64,000 nucleotides of DNA from Viscum album (taxonomy: Eukaryota > Streptophyta > Magnoliopsida > Santalales > Viscaceae): contig OY728122.1 of NCBI GenBank assembly GCA_963277665.1, positions 1,981,654,883-1,981,718,882 on the forward strand, written 5' to 3'. The position numbers and the translations under genes were made by a program. The notes under the pieces were generated by a model. The model searched no databases, had not been told where the DNA came from, and saw only the letters and a program-made list of their open reading frames with translations. The first letter of the stretch is position 1, and every line of letters starts with the position of its first letter. Shown here piece after piece: positions 37,238 through 47,449 of the stretch.

Positions 37238-38679
37238 GACACTATAGGGTCAAAAGAACGCCTTAGATTCAAGATTATTAAGGGTAAAATGAAGAAACCA
37301 CAAAGTGGACAAGAGGAAGAAGGCATCTCAAAATTTCCAAAACAAGACTACACAGCGTGTACACTGACTACACGGCATGTACTTGACTTCCCTTCCCCTG
37401 CCCGGGTCCCTCGACACGGCTAAGCCACACGGCTCTCGTTAAACAAAACTACACAGTGTGTACTTAATCTACACGGCGTGTATGGTGTTATTTTCCAACT
37501 TCCCATGTCACTTGTGACACGGCCGACTACTCGGCTTGAAACTACACGGCGTGTTACACTCGCACACGGCGTGTACATCACCCTCTTTCCCCAGCCACCC
37601 GGCTAAGTCCACACGGTTTGTCCTCGAACAAGACTACACGACGTGTACTACAGGTACATGGCATGTTCAGGGAGAGGTGACACCAGCCCGTGTTGTTAGT
37701 TACACAGTCGAGTCCCCAGGTCGCACTACACGGCGTGTCCATCATTGACACGATGTGTTCTGTCAAGGAGTTCACCGACCTGTGTTGTTAGTTACATGGC
37801 CGGACTACGGGTCACACTACACGGAATGTTCACTAGGTACACGGCGTGTTTTACCCAATCACATCCCTACCCCATGTCGCCTCCCACATGGTTTGTGACA
37901 TGGTAAGAGACTACATGGCGTGTACTCAGAGTACATGACATGTACTTAAAAAGTTCATTTTTCTTCCCGAACAGAAGGCCATACACGGCATGTGTAAAAA
38001 TACTACACGGCGTGTATACTAGGTTTCCGGACAATACACCTCATAAACATCCCCGGAACCCATAAAATACTGAAACTAACACCTAAGTGTCAAATTCCGA
38101 CCCGTGGGGGGCCATACTCCCCAAGAATCAAATTTTGACATCTTATATGTGTTATAACTAATATGCAGTCAATGGTCCACCAAATTCCGGTCAATGGGGG
38201 CCCATACTCCCCAAAAACCAAAGTTTGGAATCCATTCTATAAACAAGCTCAAACAAAAATACCATATCACAAGGCTGGTATTTATCAAGCATCTATCACA
38301 ACAGCATGCTTTATTAGCACAACAACTATCACAACAACATGAAAATTCTAATGCACCTACATGGCATGGAATCTATGCATGGCATGTGACATCTAGCATG
38401 TGCCTATATGATGCATGATATGGCATACCCTCATCTCATTGGGTTCAAACTCAAGATAACCAATAGATAAATTATAAATAGCACAATCTCAAAGTGCGTC
38501 ACCCAACGGTGAAAACATATCAACTGTAAAATTGAAAACTCAAAAGAATGCAAAATACGAGATAGACTGGCTTTTCCCTGTACACGGGTTAGCTATGCCC
38601 GGGCATAGCTTATTACCAACTACTGTTCCGTCCTATCCCTGATTACGGATCCAAATAGTAAGTCAAAGAAAATAACCCC
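37238..38679 (-). other. Untranslated leader of the young element
   Basis: About 1.4 kb between the primer site and gag without coding signal. The half nearer gag holds the dyad array. The half nearer the primer site is ordinary sequence with two diverged copies of a block containing CATACTCCCCAA (38114, 38202). Confidence 0.8.
37349..38020. repeat. Eight dyad pairs in ~92-bp tandem units in the leader
   Basis: Dyads of the TACACGGCGTGTA type occur in pairs beginning near 37349, 37450, 37543, 37635, 37727, 37818, 37912 and 37982. Steps are mainly 91-94 bp, with 20-21 bp within a pair. Longer unit sequence (for example GTGTTGTTAGTTACA at 37691 and 37782) is also repeated. The same dyads occur in the LTR. 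Confidence 0.85.
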
Positions 38680-38692
38680 TCTGATATCACTT
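38680..38692 (-). other. Primer-binding site of the young element
   Basis: On the minus strand TGATATCAGAGG lies just inside the right LTR. It differs at two bases from the usual initiator-methionine-tRNA site TGGTATCAGAGC. Confidence 0.85.
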
Positions 38693-39462
38693 TGTAAAAT
38701 CCCAGATCCGGGTGCCACGCAACGGGTGCCCCGAACCCGGTTCACCACGTGACCTCAAGCGCATTTCCCCAAACGCCAGAGGCTGCTGACTAGCAGCGAG
38801 GGCCCAAGTCTGATAGTGGGGAAACTATGCCCTCATTTGTCAAAAGTGTAGCGCAGCGGAATACAAAATAAGACATACAACAAACAGTGGAAGCAGTAAA
38901 CCATACACAACTGAAACAAACAACAGCAGTGGATATAACCAACAGTATATAAATAATGATGCTACATGTCTCAAGTTCTAAGAAAACAGAAAAAACATGT
39001 CATACATCAGTATAGTACAACAAAGAGCAGAGTACAGCAAAACAAAGAAAAATAGCTGGCAACGGCATCGCGAGCCTAGGCTCGGTCCCATGCCCTCCTA
39101 CTCCACAGCAACATTCAAGTATCTGTATAGGGACTCTTTCCCCTATCTACACCTGTAGAAACGTAATCTGTATGGGCCGAAAAGCATGACCCAAACATGG
39201 TGTGAGAAATATATCTCAGTAGGCACACACCAAAGGCCCGTTCACAACTGCGTGCTAACATGAAACAATAGTGTGCAGTGGTAAATGCAATAAAGTAAGC
39301 AGTTCTACAAAGTAACTGACTTAGCAGTTAAATTTCCATTTAATTATTCATTTAATCAATTTTATATAAGAAATCACCACATTTCATTTCTAAGTAAACA
39401 ACTATTGTCCTCAGACACGTAAACTCCTACCCTCGGGTAATAAGTATCCAACACAAGAATCT

Positions 39463-39627
39463 GCCCCAGGAATAATAGAGTTTGCCCTCAGGCATAGGTA
39501 GTGTCGCCCACAGGCATAGAGTCAGCTGCCCATAGGCACGGAAGAAGTTTCCCTCAGGCTGAAATAACTACTGCCCATAGGCTAAATAGTGCAGTGCCCA
39601 CAGGCTAATCACAACAACGCCCTCAGG
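39463..39627. repeat. 22-bp phased CCC-N-CAGG array, right LTR
   Basis: Cores at 39485, 39507, 39529, 39551, 39574, 39597 and 39620, steps of 22-23 bp, with one weaker core before them at about 39463. Confidence 0.9.
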
Positions 39628-40266
39628 CTAAACAGGTAACGGGGCCATGCCCAACATGTCAAAATGTAGTAAACAAGAAATTCCTCTCAAGAAAATTCTA
39701 CAACTACTACATTAAAGGCATACCCTTGGGTATCCTGGCCAAACGGCTAAACAGAGGAACACACCCTCGGGGTGGTTCCAGATCCAAGAAACGATCCCAA
39801 CCAGCATTTTATCATCACAATTTGAATACCTAATCAATTATAAGCATCAAATATAGCAACGTCCTCAGCCACACGACACCCCAACATGGGTTCGTGGCAT
39901 GAAAATGCACAAAACGCACGACAGTTGGAAAAAATAACACAAATCCACCTACATTATACGCCAACGAACGTTATACCTGAACGCCGACTCCAGAAACGCC
40001 CAAGAACAGCGTAGATCTGACGAAGAACAAAACCCATTCAAACGTAAATAACTTCCCCTCTGGAAATAATTGGTAAGAATGGTATCAGGAGAGGAGAGGG
40101 CTTACCCGTGCGGTTCCAACGAGATCGTCTGAAGCCGAATCAGATTCCAGACGAACACCTGGTGGATCTTCAAATGTCTGGCCTCCTCCTTTGGCTCCAA
40201 ATCGGCTCAAGTGGCTCCTCTACCAAATGAGGAGGCTACTGCCTGTTTTAAGCTGACAAAACAAAG

Positions 40267-40586
40267 TACACGGCGTGTACTTCTAAGTACACGGTGTGTA
40301 CTCTTTTCATTTAACTGTTCATTTAGTGAACCGCCACACTATTCATCCGTTGACATGAGTACATGGCATGTACTCCCAAGTACACGGCGTGTACTGTCGC
40401 CCAGTTGTCGGCTACTCTACCGCATTACTGTTTTGGCATGCCGACTGACCACACGGCTTGTAAGTACCACTACACGGGGTGTAGTTGGTTCCTACACCCC
40501 TCATCGCCTACAAGGCTACATGCCCCATGTACTCATCCCCACACGGCCAGAAGTACACGGTGTGTGGAAAAAGTGCACGGTGTGTA
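40267..40586. repeat. Four pairs of TACAC-N3-GTGTA dyads, right LTR
   Basis: Pairs at 40267/40288, 40360/40381, 40450/40471 and 40554/40574: 21, 21, 21 and 20 bp. Some dyads carry substitutions the left LTR lacks, mostly in the three middle bases. Confidence 0.9.
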
Positions 40587-40699
40587 GTTCCAAAATTTAG
40601 GATTTTTCCCCACTTTCCATATTTTCTCAAAAACACTTAAGGAAAAGAAAAAAGAAGAAGCAGGTACCTCAAAACTAAGAACCGGGTTCTTACATGGGA

Positions 40700-41608
40700 C
40701 AAGTGTTACATCATTCTTACACCTTATATTTTATGTTTAACCACAAAGTAAACTGGTTTTTACCTTAATCACTGTAATTAATTTTAACTATTTTAACTAA
40801 TTATTATGGTAAAAAGTTATGTTTAAATTATTATACATTATAAATCAATCAAATTAAAAATTCGGAATCCATTTTTCCAAATTCAATTCATATAATTTTA
40901 AAATTTTAATTTATTATTAATCTCGTAAATGCGACGAGACACTGGGTTTTTAAGAAAATTATTTTTTTAGAAAAAGATAATTCTATATTAAATCTATGAC
41001 TGATAATAATAATTATATTAAAATAAATTAAAATTTAATGATAAATAATATGTAAATTTCATTTTATAAATTCCTTATTTGGTATTATTTTAATTAAAAA
41101 AATATGGGAAACATTATGTATTTCAAAACAATTTTTAGAAAAACCCATTTTCTAAACACAAAAATAAACTTATGATAAAAACCAACGTAAAGTTGATTAA
41201 AAAGTAATTAAGTGGATTAAAAATAACTATATAATACATAGGTTACTTGAAAAAATATTCAAAACATATTGATGCTTTTAAACTACTTTATTTATAAAAA
41301 ATAAATTATTTTTAAAAAAATCGGTATTTTTCACTATTCACTAACAAACAATACTTTTTGAAAAATCTAAAAATAGCGCCCAAATTAAATGTTGATATGA
41401 TAATTTTAAAATTATTTTCATTTTATAAAATTAAAATTATAAAATTTAGAAATATATATTTGAAATAAAACCTTATAATAAAATTTTTTACTAAAAAAAT
41501 CCCTTCTTGATTAAAACAATACATATTATTTTTATAACTAACATAACATTATAATTCATATTAATAAATATGAGGATGATTTATTCTATAATTACATAGG
41601 CTATTGCA
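40700..41608 (-). repeat. Right LTR of the old gypsy element, second segment
   Basis: Resumes the alignment with the left LTR (TTACACCTTATATT at 40720 and 22229; GCGACGAGACA..GGGTTTTTAAGAA at 40931 and 22443). It ends CTATTGCA at 41608, followed by Mutator-like coding sequence. Confidence 0.85.
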
Positions 41609-42660
41609 CATAAACTGCGAAAACATTTCATATGATTAATCCCAATCCCCATAAAATTTCCCAATTTCCTTTTGTTTTTCATTCCAATAATTTTCATTGG
41701 ATATCTTATTTTTAGACAACTATTTTATTCATTCCTAAAAAAGGGAAATAGGAACTCCCTAACACATTCATATCATCTCTACAATAACATTTTATATGAA
41801 CTCTACATCATGTTATGAGTAATCATGTGACAAGTTTATATGTACACAATTGGGTGGCCCTGTAATTTGGATATCTTACAACATGTAAAAAACTTATCAT
41901 ATATTTTAACCATTAAAAATTTACACTCTACCCCATATTTGTCACATAAAATGATATATTTTGTCATTATTTGATTAATAAACCACAAATGAAAAATTCC
42001 TACCTATGGGGTATTGTCTTGTCGCATTTTTTCAAGGGACTTTTACATTCAAAATCCTGACCAACATAGATAGTGTTATCAGTTGATGTGGAACTATTAC
42101 CTATAATGCTAGAGAATTCAGTAGTCTATGGACTGAAATCCCAATCAAAATTTTGTTCACAGGACATTCCTTTGACTAAGGAATTCAATAATTTAGTATT
42201 ATTTCCACTAACTAGTGGTCTCTTAACTATCAAAAGAACATTATAAGGTTCATTACCCACATAACCCTCATCAACATCATCTCCTGATGCATCATTAGAT
42301 ACTTCCTCATTAGATAAAGATTAGTTTAGTAAATCATGATTACACACAGATATATCCCCTACAGTTCCTTCCAAATCATGATCATCCTCTTCATAATTTT
42401 TCTATATTACCAAAGTCATATGAGCAGGTAGTGAATGAGAGTGTTTTTAAGGACTAACTTCTAAATATATCACATAACATAGTCCTATAGTAGTAGGTTG
42501 CACCTCATAAATATCATAAATCACCACATATAATTCCATTATACCAACACAACATTGTTCTTGAACAAAAATTTTAAATCAATTAAAACCTCATCATCTA
42601 CAATAAGATACATAGTGTGCCATAGATGTTCAGAATATTAAAGATATGGATATGTAATTG
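41609..42660 (-). pseudogene. Mutator-like transposase, N-terminal part
   Basis: From right to left on the minus strand: an acidic stretch near 42330-42240 (NEEVSNDASGDDVDEGY), then NTIYVGQDF near 42060, then CDKYGVECKF..CKISKLQGH near 41940-41860, which matches the MuDR N-terminal zinc-binding region. A WNEKQKEIGKFYG-like block, the stretch before the DDE core, is near 41680. It stops at the gypsy edge and continues at 19376. Stops and frame changes are frequent. Confidence 0.75.
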
Positions 42661-42734
42661 AAGTAATTGATCGATCATCCATCAGTTTAAACTATCAATG
42701 AATATTCATGAGAAATTCATCCAATGTCACACAT

Positions 42735-44140
42735 TCATGAAGATTTTCCACACTTACAAGTGAAAAACTATAGCTAAAACACAGATCGATATAAATTACC
42801 TCACTTTTGCAATATATTTTCACAGATATTATTACCAAGAAAAAATAGTAAAAAAAATTTATATAATACACCATTAAATGATTAAATTTGTTATGATTAA
42901 ATAATTGTGACTTGGTCTTGATACTTCTTCTATGGGTTGTATTATCATTATTTGATAAACCAAACAAAACCTAGGGGGCTCCTGGAACCTATATTATCTC
43001 ATATTTCAGAAATCATATGTTTTATTTCAAAATAGAAATGCCTTTTGTCAAACATCTATTGTCAAACACCTCTTATCGAACGTCTTTTTATTACAATGTT
43101 ACTCACATGCAAGTGAGTGGACCTGGGGGTTTGAGATACATACCATTTTTTATGTGGGAACAGGGGTTCTTATATACTTATAGAGAGGTATGACACACAG
43201 GTCGTCAATGAAGAAAAGAAAATGAAATTATTAAAAATTATATAACTGAAAACAAACATGACATTAAATTTCAATCATACATTGTTTTTTCATCTCATGG
43301 TCTTTTAATTATTACAAATTAAATAATAAAATATAAAAAAAATACAACATTCTATTTCAAACATACATTAGACAGTCATCTCAAGATCAGTCATTATACA
43401 AGATTTCTAACATGTTTTTTAAGATAGTTATTATCTTCTACATCTTGTAAATTTACCTATAACTATATTTAATAAATAATATATATATATATATATATTT
43501 AGACTTTGATGAAGATATTTCACTCAAGCAGGTGGAAAACTATAACTAAAACCTCGATCGATATAAATAACCTTACTATTAAGGTATATTGATAGAGATA
43601 TGATTACCAAATAAAATTTAATAAAACATTATATATATTTAGACCACATCATCAAATGTTTAACATATTATAATTAGTTATGCATATATAATTTTGATTT
43701 GATCTTGATACTTTTTATATGGATTTGTTTATCATTATTTTACAAACTAGCTAAAACCAAGGGGTAAACTCTTGGAGTCTCTATTATTACATATTTTAGA
43801 AACCACCAGTCTCCTTTAAAATAAAAATTCTTCGGGTCTAACACATTTTCAGTACAATGTTACTCATATTCATGTGAGGGGCTCTAGGGGTTTTAGATAC
43901 ATAACATTTTTTATACGGACAATTATGTCCATATATACTTAGAGAAAGGTATGACATGCAGGTCATCAATGAGGAAAAGAAAAATCAATTATTATAAATT
44001 ATAAAACCACTTGCACAAAAATACAAATACATTCAATTTCAATTATACATTGGTTGGTCATCTCAAGACCAGTCATCACACAATACCCTTAAAATGTTGT
44101 TTGTGATACTTATTATGTTCTATATATAATAATTGTACCT
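42735..44140. repeat. Tandem duplication, period ~765 bp
   Basis: Two diverged direct copies, about 42735-43445 and 43512-44140. Matching blocks include AAAACTATAGCTAAAAC (42764) with AAAACTATAACTAAAAC (43536), GATCTTGATACTT-like words, and TATGACACACAGGTCGTCAATGA with its copy at 43951. Offsets are 772 near the start and 761 near the end. No coding signal beyond a short low-complexity frame at 42695-42967. Confidence 0.75.
43478..43498. repeat. (TA)n microsatellite
   Basis: About ten TA units between the two copies of the tandem duplication. Confidence 0.85.
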
Positions 44141-44223
44141 CTAACTATATCAAATATATAATAAATATTGACATGTGTATTCTTAAAATTATATTACCTT
44201 ATTTATAAAGATTAATCTTTTCA

Positions 44224-44246
44224 GTGTGTGTGTGTGTGTGTGTGTA
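44224..44246. repeat. (TG)n microsatellite
   Basis: Eleven TG units, soon after the second copy of the tandem duplication. Confidence 0.9.
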
Positions 44247-44671
44247 GATTCACTTTATTTAATAATGTGTATCAAATATTGTAATTTAAATTTATTTTAC
44301 TTTAGATATAATAAACAATAATATATAAATATAAATATATTAAAATAATATAACATATATATATATATTTAATCATATTCATCAATATTTGTTAATATTT
44401 TAAAATTTAGTCACTTATACTTTTATAAACAACTATAGTTTTCTAAATATTAGTATTATTAATTTATAAATAAATACTGAAAATATTATTAATAATAAAT
44501 TTAATTAAATTTAATGAATAAAAGTAATATGATTTACACTTACATATAAACCATTAACATATTATAAACTCATGTTATTTTCAATTTTATCAAATTAAAT
44601 ATGAATATATTAAATTACTGTAGTATTTATACTTTCCAAAATTAAAGTAATTATATTTTATACATTATTAC

Positions 44672-45560
44672 TTGACTCACTCTAAATGTCCTGAAGGCCT
44701 TTTGATTTTTTATTTATTATTTGATAATCCCATTTTTTTAACTGGACTCAGAGGGAACCATTATAAGGCTCATAGACCCATAGGAAAAATGTCCAATATA
44801 TTGCATGAAGACCCAAGAGAAATGACACCACAAGACAGATCATCCCAGAATATATTTTTTTTATTAAAATCCCAACATTGTAAGGTTGCACAAGTATCCA
44901 TGAACAGTTCATGCATGGTGCCTGGTCCCAAGGAAAAAACTTATACCCTCTCGTTCATCCTACTCTGGAGCCCTGCAAAGCTTGGAGTTGTTGCATGAGC
45001 ACCATCTAGATTTGAACCTCTAGAAGAATCAATTACTTTTTTTCATCACCCATCCCATTACTCCTCTGCTGACCTATTCCTATCATATCATCCATCCACT
45101 GCCCCTCTGTCAAGATAACGATACATGCTGCCCAAAAAATCAACTTGTTGTGGCACTATCGTTGTCCTGCTTACCTCTGCCTGACTGGGTCTGACACCGA
45201 CCTTCCATCTCTAAGACACTCATCGTTCCGCTAGTTCCAGTCTCATAGCCTCCTTGTCGTTGGCGTCTAGTACTGACCCACTTTCATCACATCTCAACCC
45301 CCTGTATCACACCACCGCATGAGAGATCTGAGGATAACCATCATTGATGCCTCTATTGCCTTCACCGATGACTCGATGTCCAGGAATTTCCCCCTTCCAC
45401 CAGCCGGTCCACCGTAATCACCCACGCATAGTGCATTGTTCTAATAAACCCTCAAATTTGAGGCTGTCAAGGATAGAGCCCTCGTTGGTGCAGGATTACA
45501 GGGTATCCATAACCACCAGGCCACAACCCCGACTATTTGTACATTATTACTTGGAATAAA
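44672..45560. other. GC-richer unassigned segment
   Basis: About 0.9 kb of balanced composition between very AT-rich flanks. Plus-strand frames 44672-44998 and 45344-45559 are open. Minus-strand reading over 45430-45300 gives GGPAGGRGKFLDIESSVKA followed by IEASMMVILRSLM, and 44990-44850 also reads with few stops. It looks like former coding sequence, perhaps a gag N-terminus, but I recognise no domain. Confidence 0.35.
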
Positions 45561-46200
45561 AATTATTCAAACATAAGATAATTTAAATTTACTATTTATA
45601 GTAAAGGTTTTTATACCATTACCAAAATTAATATAATATATATTTAAATAAATTTAAATATGATACTTTATGTAACTATTATTTTTTCATAATATAATTT
45701 TTATAAAATATTTATCTAGATTCACTTTATTTACTTATGTGTATGTAGTATTATAATATATATTTATGTTGCTTTAAATATAATATATATTATATAAATA
45801 TAAAAATATTCAAACTTAATTTATCACCGTTTAAATTAAAATTATATTATTTTTTAAAAGATTAATATATCCCTAAATATGAATGATATTAAATACCTAA
45901 AAATTTTATTTATATAAACACTATATTTAAATTTCCTAAATATCTAAATTTAAATTAAATCATCAAAATCATTCATAAATTAAATCATACAAATCAAAAT
46001 ACTTTATAAATTCATACATCCATACATCTATACATATGAAATAAATAAATCATTTAAATAAAAAAAGAAAAATAGTTAAATAATTAAAAAAATTAAATTG
46101 AAATTTTACCTTCTTAAAAGAGAGAAATTTATATGTTGAGAAATAAATATAGTAAGGCTTCATAGAAAAATACAGAGCAGAATAATGGAAAATAGAGGGT
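45561..46200. other. AT-rich DNA, no gene seen
   Basis: TATA/AATT-rich sequence with no domain or repeat unit that I can define. Confidence 0.6.
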
Positions 46201-46236
46201 CCACCTCCATTTATAGTTTTTCTAGGCCAAGAGGCC

Positions 46237-46370
46237 TGAACCCTATTCACCCTTTCTTTGTAAAAATTTTGAAGCCTAAACAAGGTTCATGCATCCTTAA
46301 CCATGCCAAGAAAGAATGAATGGGACCCACAATTCCTTTATATATAAAAGAGAAGCATGAACCTTGTTCA
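46237..46370. repeat. Four 13-bp TGAAC-type dyads at 40-bp steps
   Basis: TGAACCCTATTCA at 46237, TAAACAAGGTTCA at 46277, TGAATGGGACCCA at 46317 and TGAACCTTGTTCA at 46358, with steps of 40, 40 and 41 bp. The first has the same 13 bases as the dyad at 5994. Confidence 0.8.
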
Positions 46371-46379
46371 CACTTCTCC

Positions 46380-47280
46380 ACGAAATAGAGAATCCCCTTT
46401 TTTTAAATACTAAAAACCCTCTCTATTTAAAAAAATAAAACCATTTAAATGATAATCCATGTGAGAGGTAGATTTTGGGTATATTTCATGTGTATAAAAT
46501 TCAAGATGTGATTATTCATAATGTTTAATGTGTGGAAGTGTGAATTTGTAAATCAGGATCATGTACGGTGTATGGAGTATGAGAAAACATTATTGTTACT
46601 GTTCGTAGTGGCTCATCTTTCGGAAGAAGTCACACGTTCATGGATTCATTAATTGGTGAGCTTGAAAATGTATGTATGTGATAGGTTTTGTAAAAATTCA
46701 TGATAGTATATGTTTCCTTTTTCATAGTTTGAATCAGATTCATGCATAGTCAGATGAATAGTATATAGGGAAATGGAATCCTTATGCATGGTCAAATGCA
46801 GGTATATTCATAGTTGTATGCTCGCTTATACATGGATTCATCCCTCATGGTTGTAGATAAAAAATCAAGAAGAAGATAATTTTTTAAAGGAAAATTATCT
46901 TTACAGTACCATAAATTTTTTTTAAAAATAACATTATGGTACCAAAATATTTTAAACCCACCGATGAATAAATATAAAAGCATGGTAGCAAAGAAAAATT
47001 AATGGAAGAAAATAAAACCTTAACTAAAAATATAAGGATAATTTAAAAATTAATAGTTATTTTATAACAAAAAAATGAACTTTTAATTAATTAAGAATCA
47101 AGTACTGAAAAAATTAATTAATAAATTGAAAAAATATAAACAATTAATGTTGTATTGATATTAATGGTAAAAAATTGGTAAATGGGTTTTTTTTAATATA
47201 TAATTAAATGGGGGAAGGGTTGATTTATTATGGTAATTGGTTGTGGGAAACACCAATTGATCTAACACTATTTTGAAAGA
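46380..47280. other. Unassigned AT-rich DNA
   Basis: Contains repeated TTCATG/CATGGATTCAT-like words at 46630-46850 and then low-complexity AT-rich DNA. No domain seen. Confidence 0.5.
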
Positions 47281-47291
47281 AGATAAAAGTT

Positions 47292-47432
47292 CCACTTCAT
47301 GTGGCACATTTATAGAGCTTCAACATCCCCACATGAAGTGGCATATTTTATATAAATAAATTAAGGTAATTACCCCACTTCATGTGGTGCACTTCCCTTA
47401 ATGTACACCCCTAAGATAGCCGCTTCAAGTGG
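47292..47432. repeat. Four 13-bp CCAC-N5-GTGG dyads
   Basis: CCACTTCATGTGG at 47292, CCACATGAAGTGG at 47329 (the inverted form), CCACTTCATGTGG at 47375 and CCGCTTCAAGTGG at 47420; steps 37, 46 and 45 bp. Confidence 0.8.
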
Positions 47433-47449
47433 TTCTCTGATGGTTGTTC

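Larger units (their letters stand above)
30570..40694 (-). mobile_element. Ty3/gypsy chromovirus (Tekay/Del-like), nested and nearly complete
   Basis: A 10,125-bp element with two LTRs of 2002 bp each (TG..CA ends), a perfect TGGGA target duplication, primer site at 38680-38692, polypurine tract at 32572-32584, gag and pol on the minus strand and a chromodomain-like tail on integrase. Long LTRs and an integrase tail reading PLVRVLW..ETWE fit the Tekay/Del clade of chromoviruses; the clade call is inference. By-eye comparison of the LTRs shows many substitutions in some blocks (about 8% in the first 165 bp) and very few in others. In-frame stops, one frameshift and lost catalytic residues make it non-autonomous. 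Confidence 0.95.
38693..40694 (-). repeat. Right (transcriptional 5') LTR of the young element
   Basis: Starts TGTAAAATCCC and ends GGGTTCTTACA, 2002 bp, the same length as the left LTR. It contains a 22-bp array and a dyad array at the same relative places. It would supply the promoter for the element. Confidence 0.95.
19377..41608 (-). mobile_element. Old Ty3/gypsy element inserted in the Mutator-like transposase
   Basis: Left LTR 19377-23123 and right LTR 27737-30569 plus 40700-41608 have nearly equal lengths (3747 and 3742 bp once the nested element and its 5-bp duplicate are removed). They share long alignable blocks, for example CATAATCTTGAGTTTTA at 19422 and 27762. The internal region, 23124-27736 (4.6 kb), carries gag, protease, RT, RNase H and integrase remnants, in that order from right to left. 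A primer-site complement lies beside the right LTR and a polypyrimidine tract beside the left LTR. The element therefore runs on the minus strand. Total length without the nested element is about 12.1 kb. Confidence 0.85.
15900..42660 (-). mobile_element. Mutator-like element with plant mobile domain, split by nested insertions
   Basis: Minus-strand coding remnants of one Mutator-like transposase lie on both sides of the old gypsy element. The N-terminal region is at 41609-42660, the core and SWIM region at 18120-19376, and a plant mobile domain follows at 16020-17330. The reading passes from one side of the insertion to the other in the order expected for the protein. The inserted element has possible 5-bp duplicates at its edges (TATAA at 19372-19376, CATAA at 41609-41613). 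I could not identify terminal inverted repeats, so the outer limits are approximate. Everything carries stops and frame changes. Confidence 0.75.
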
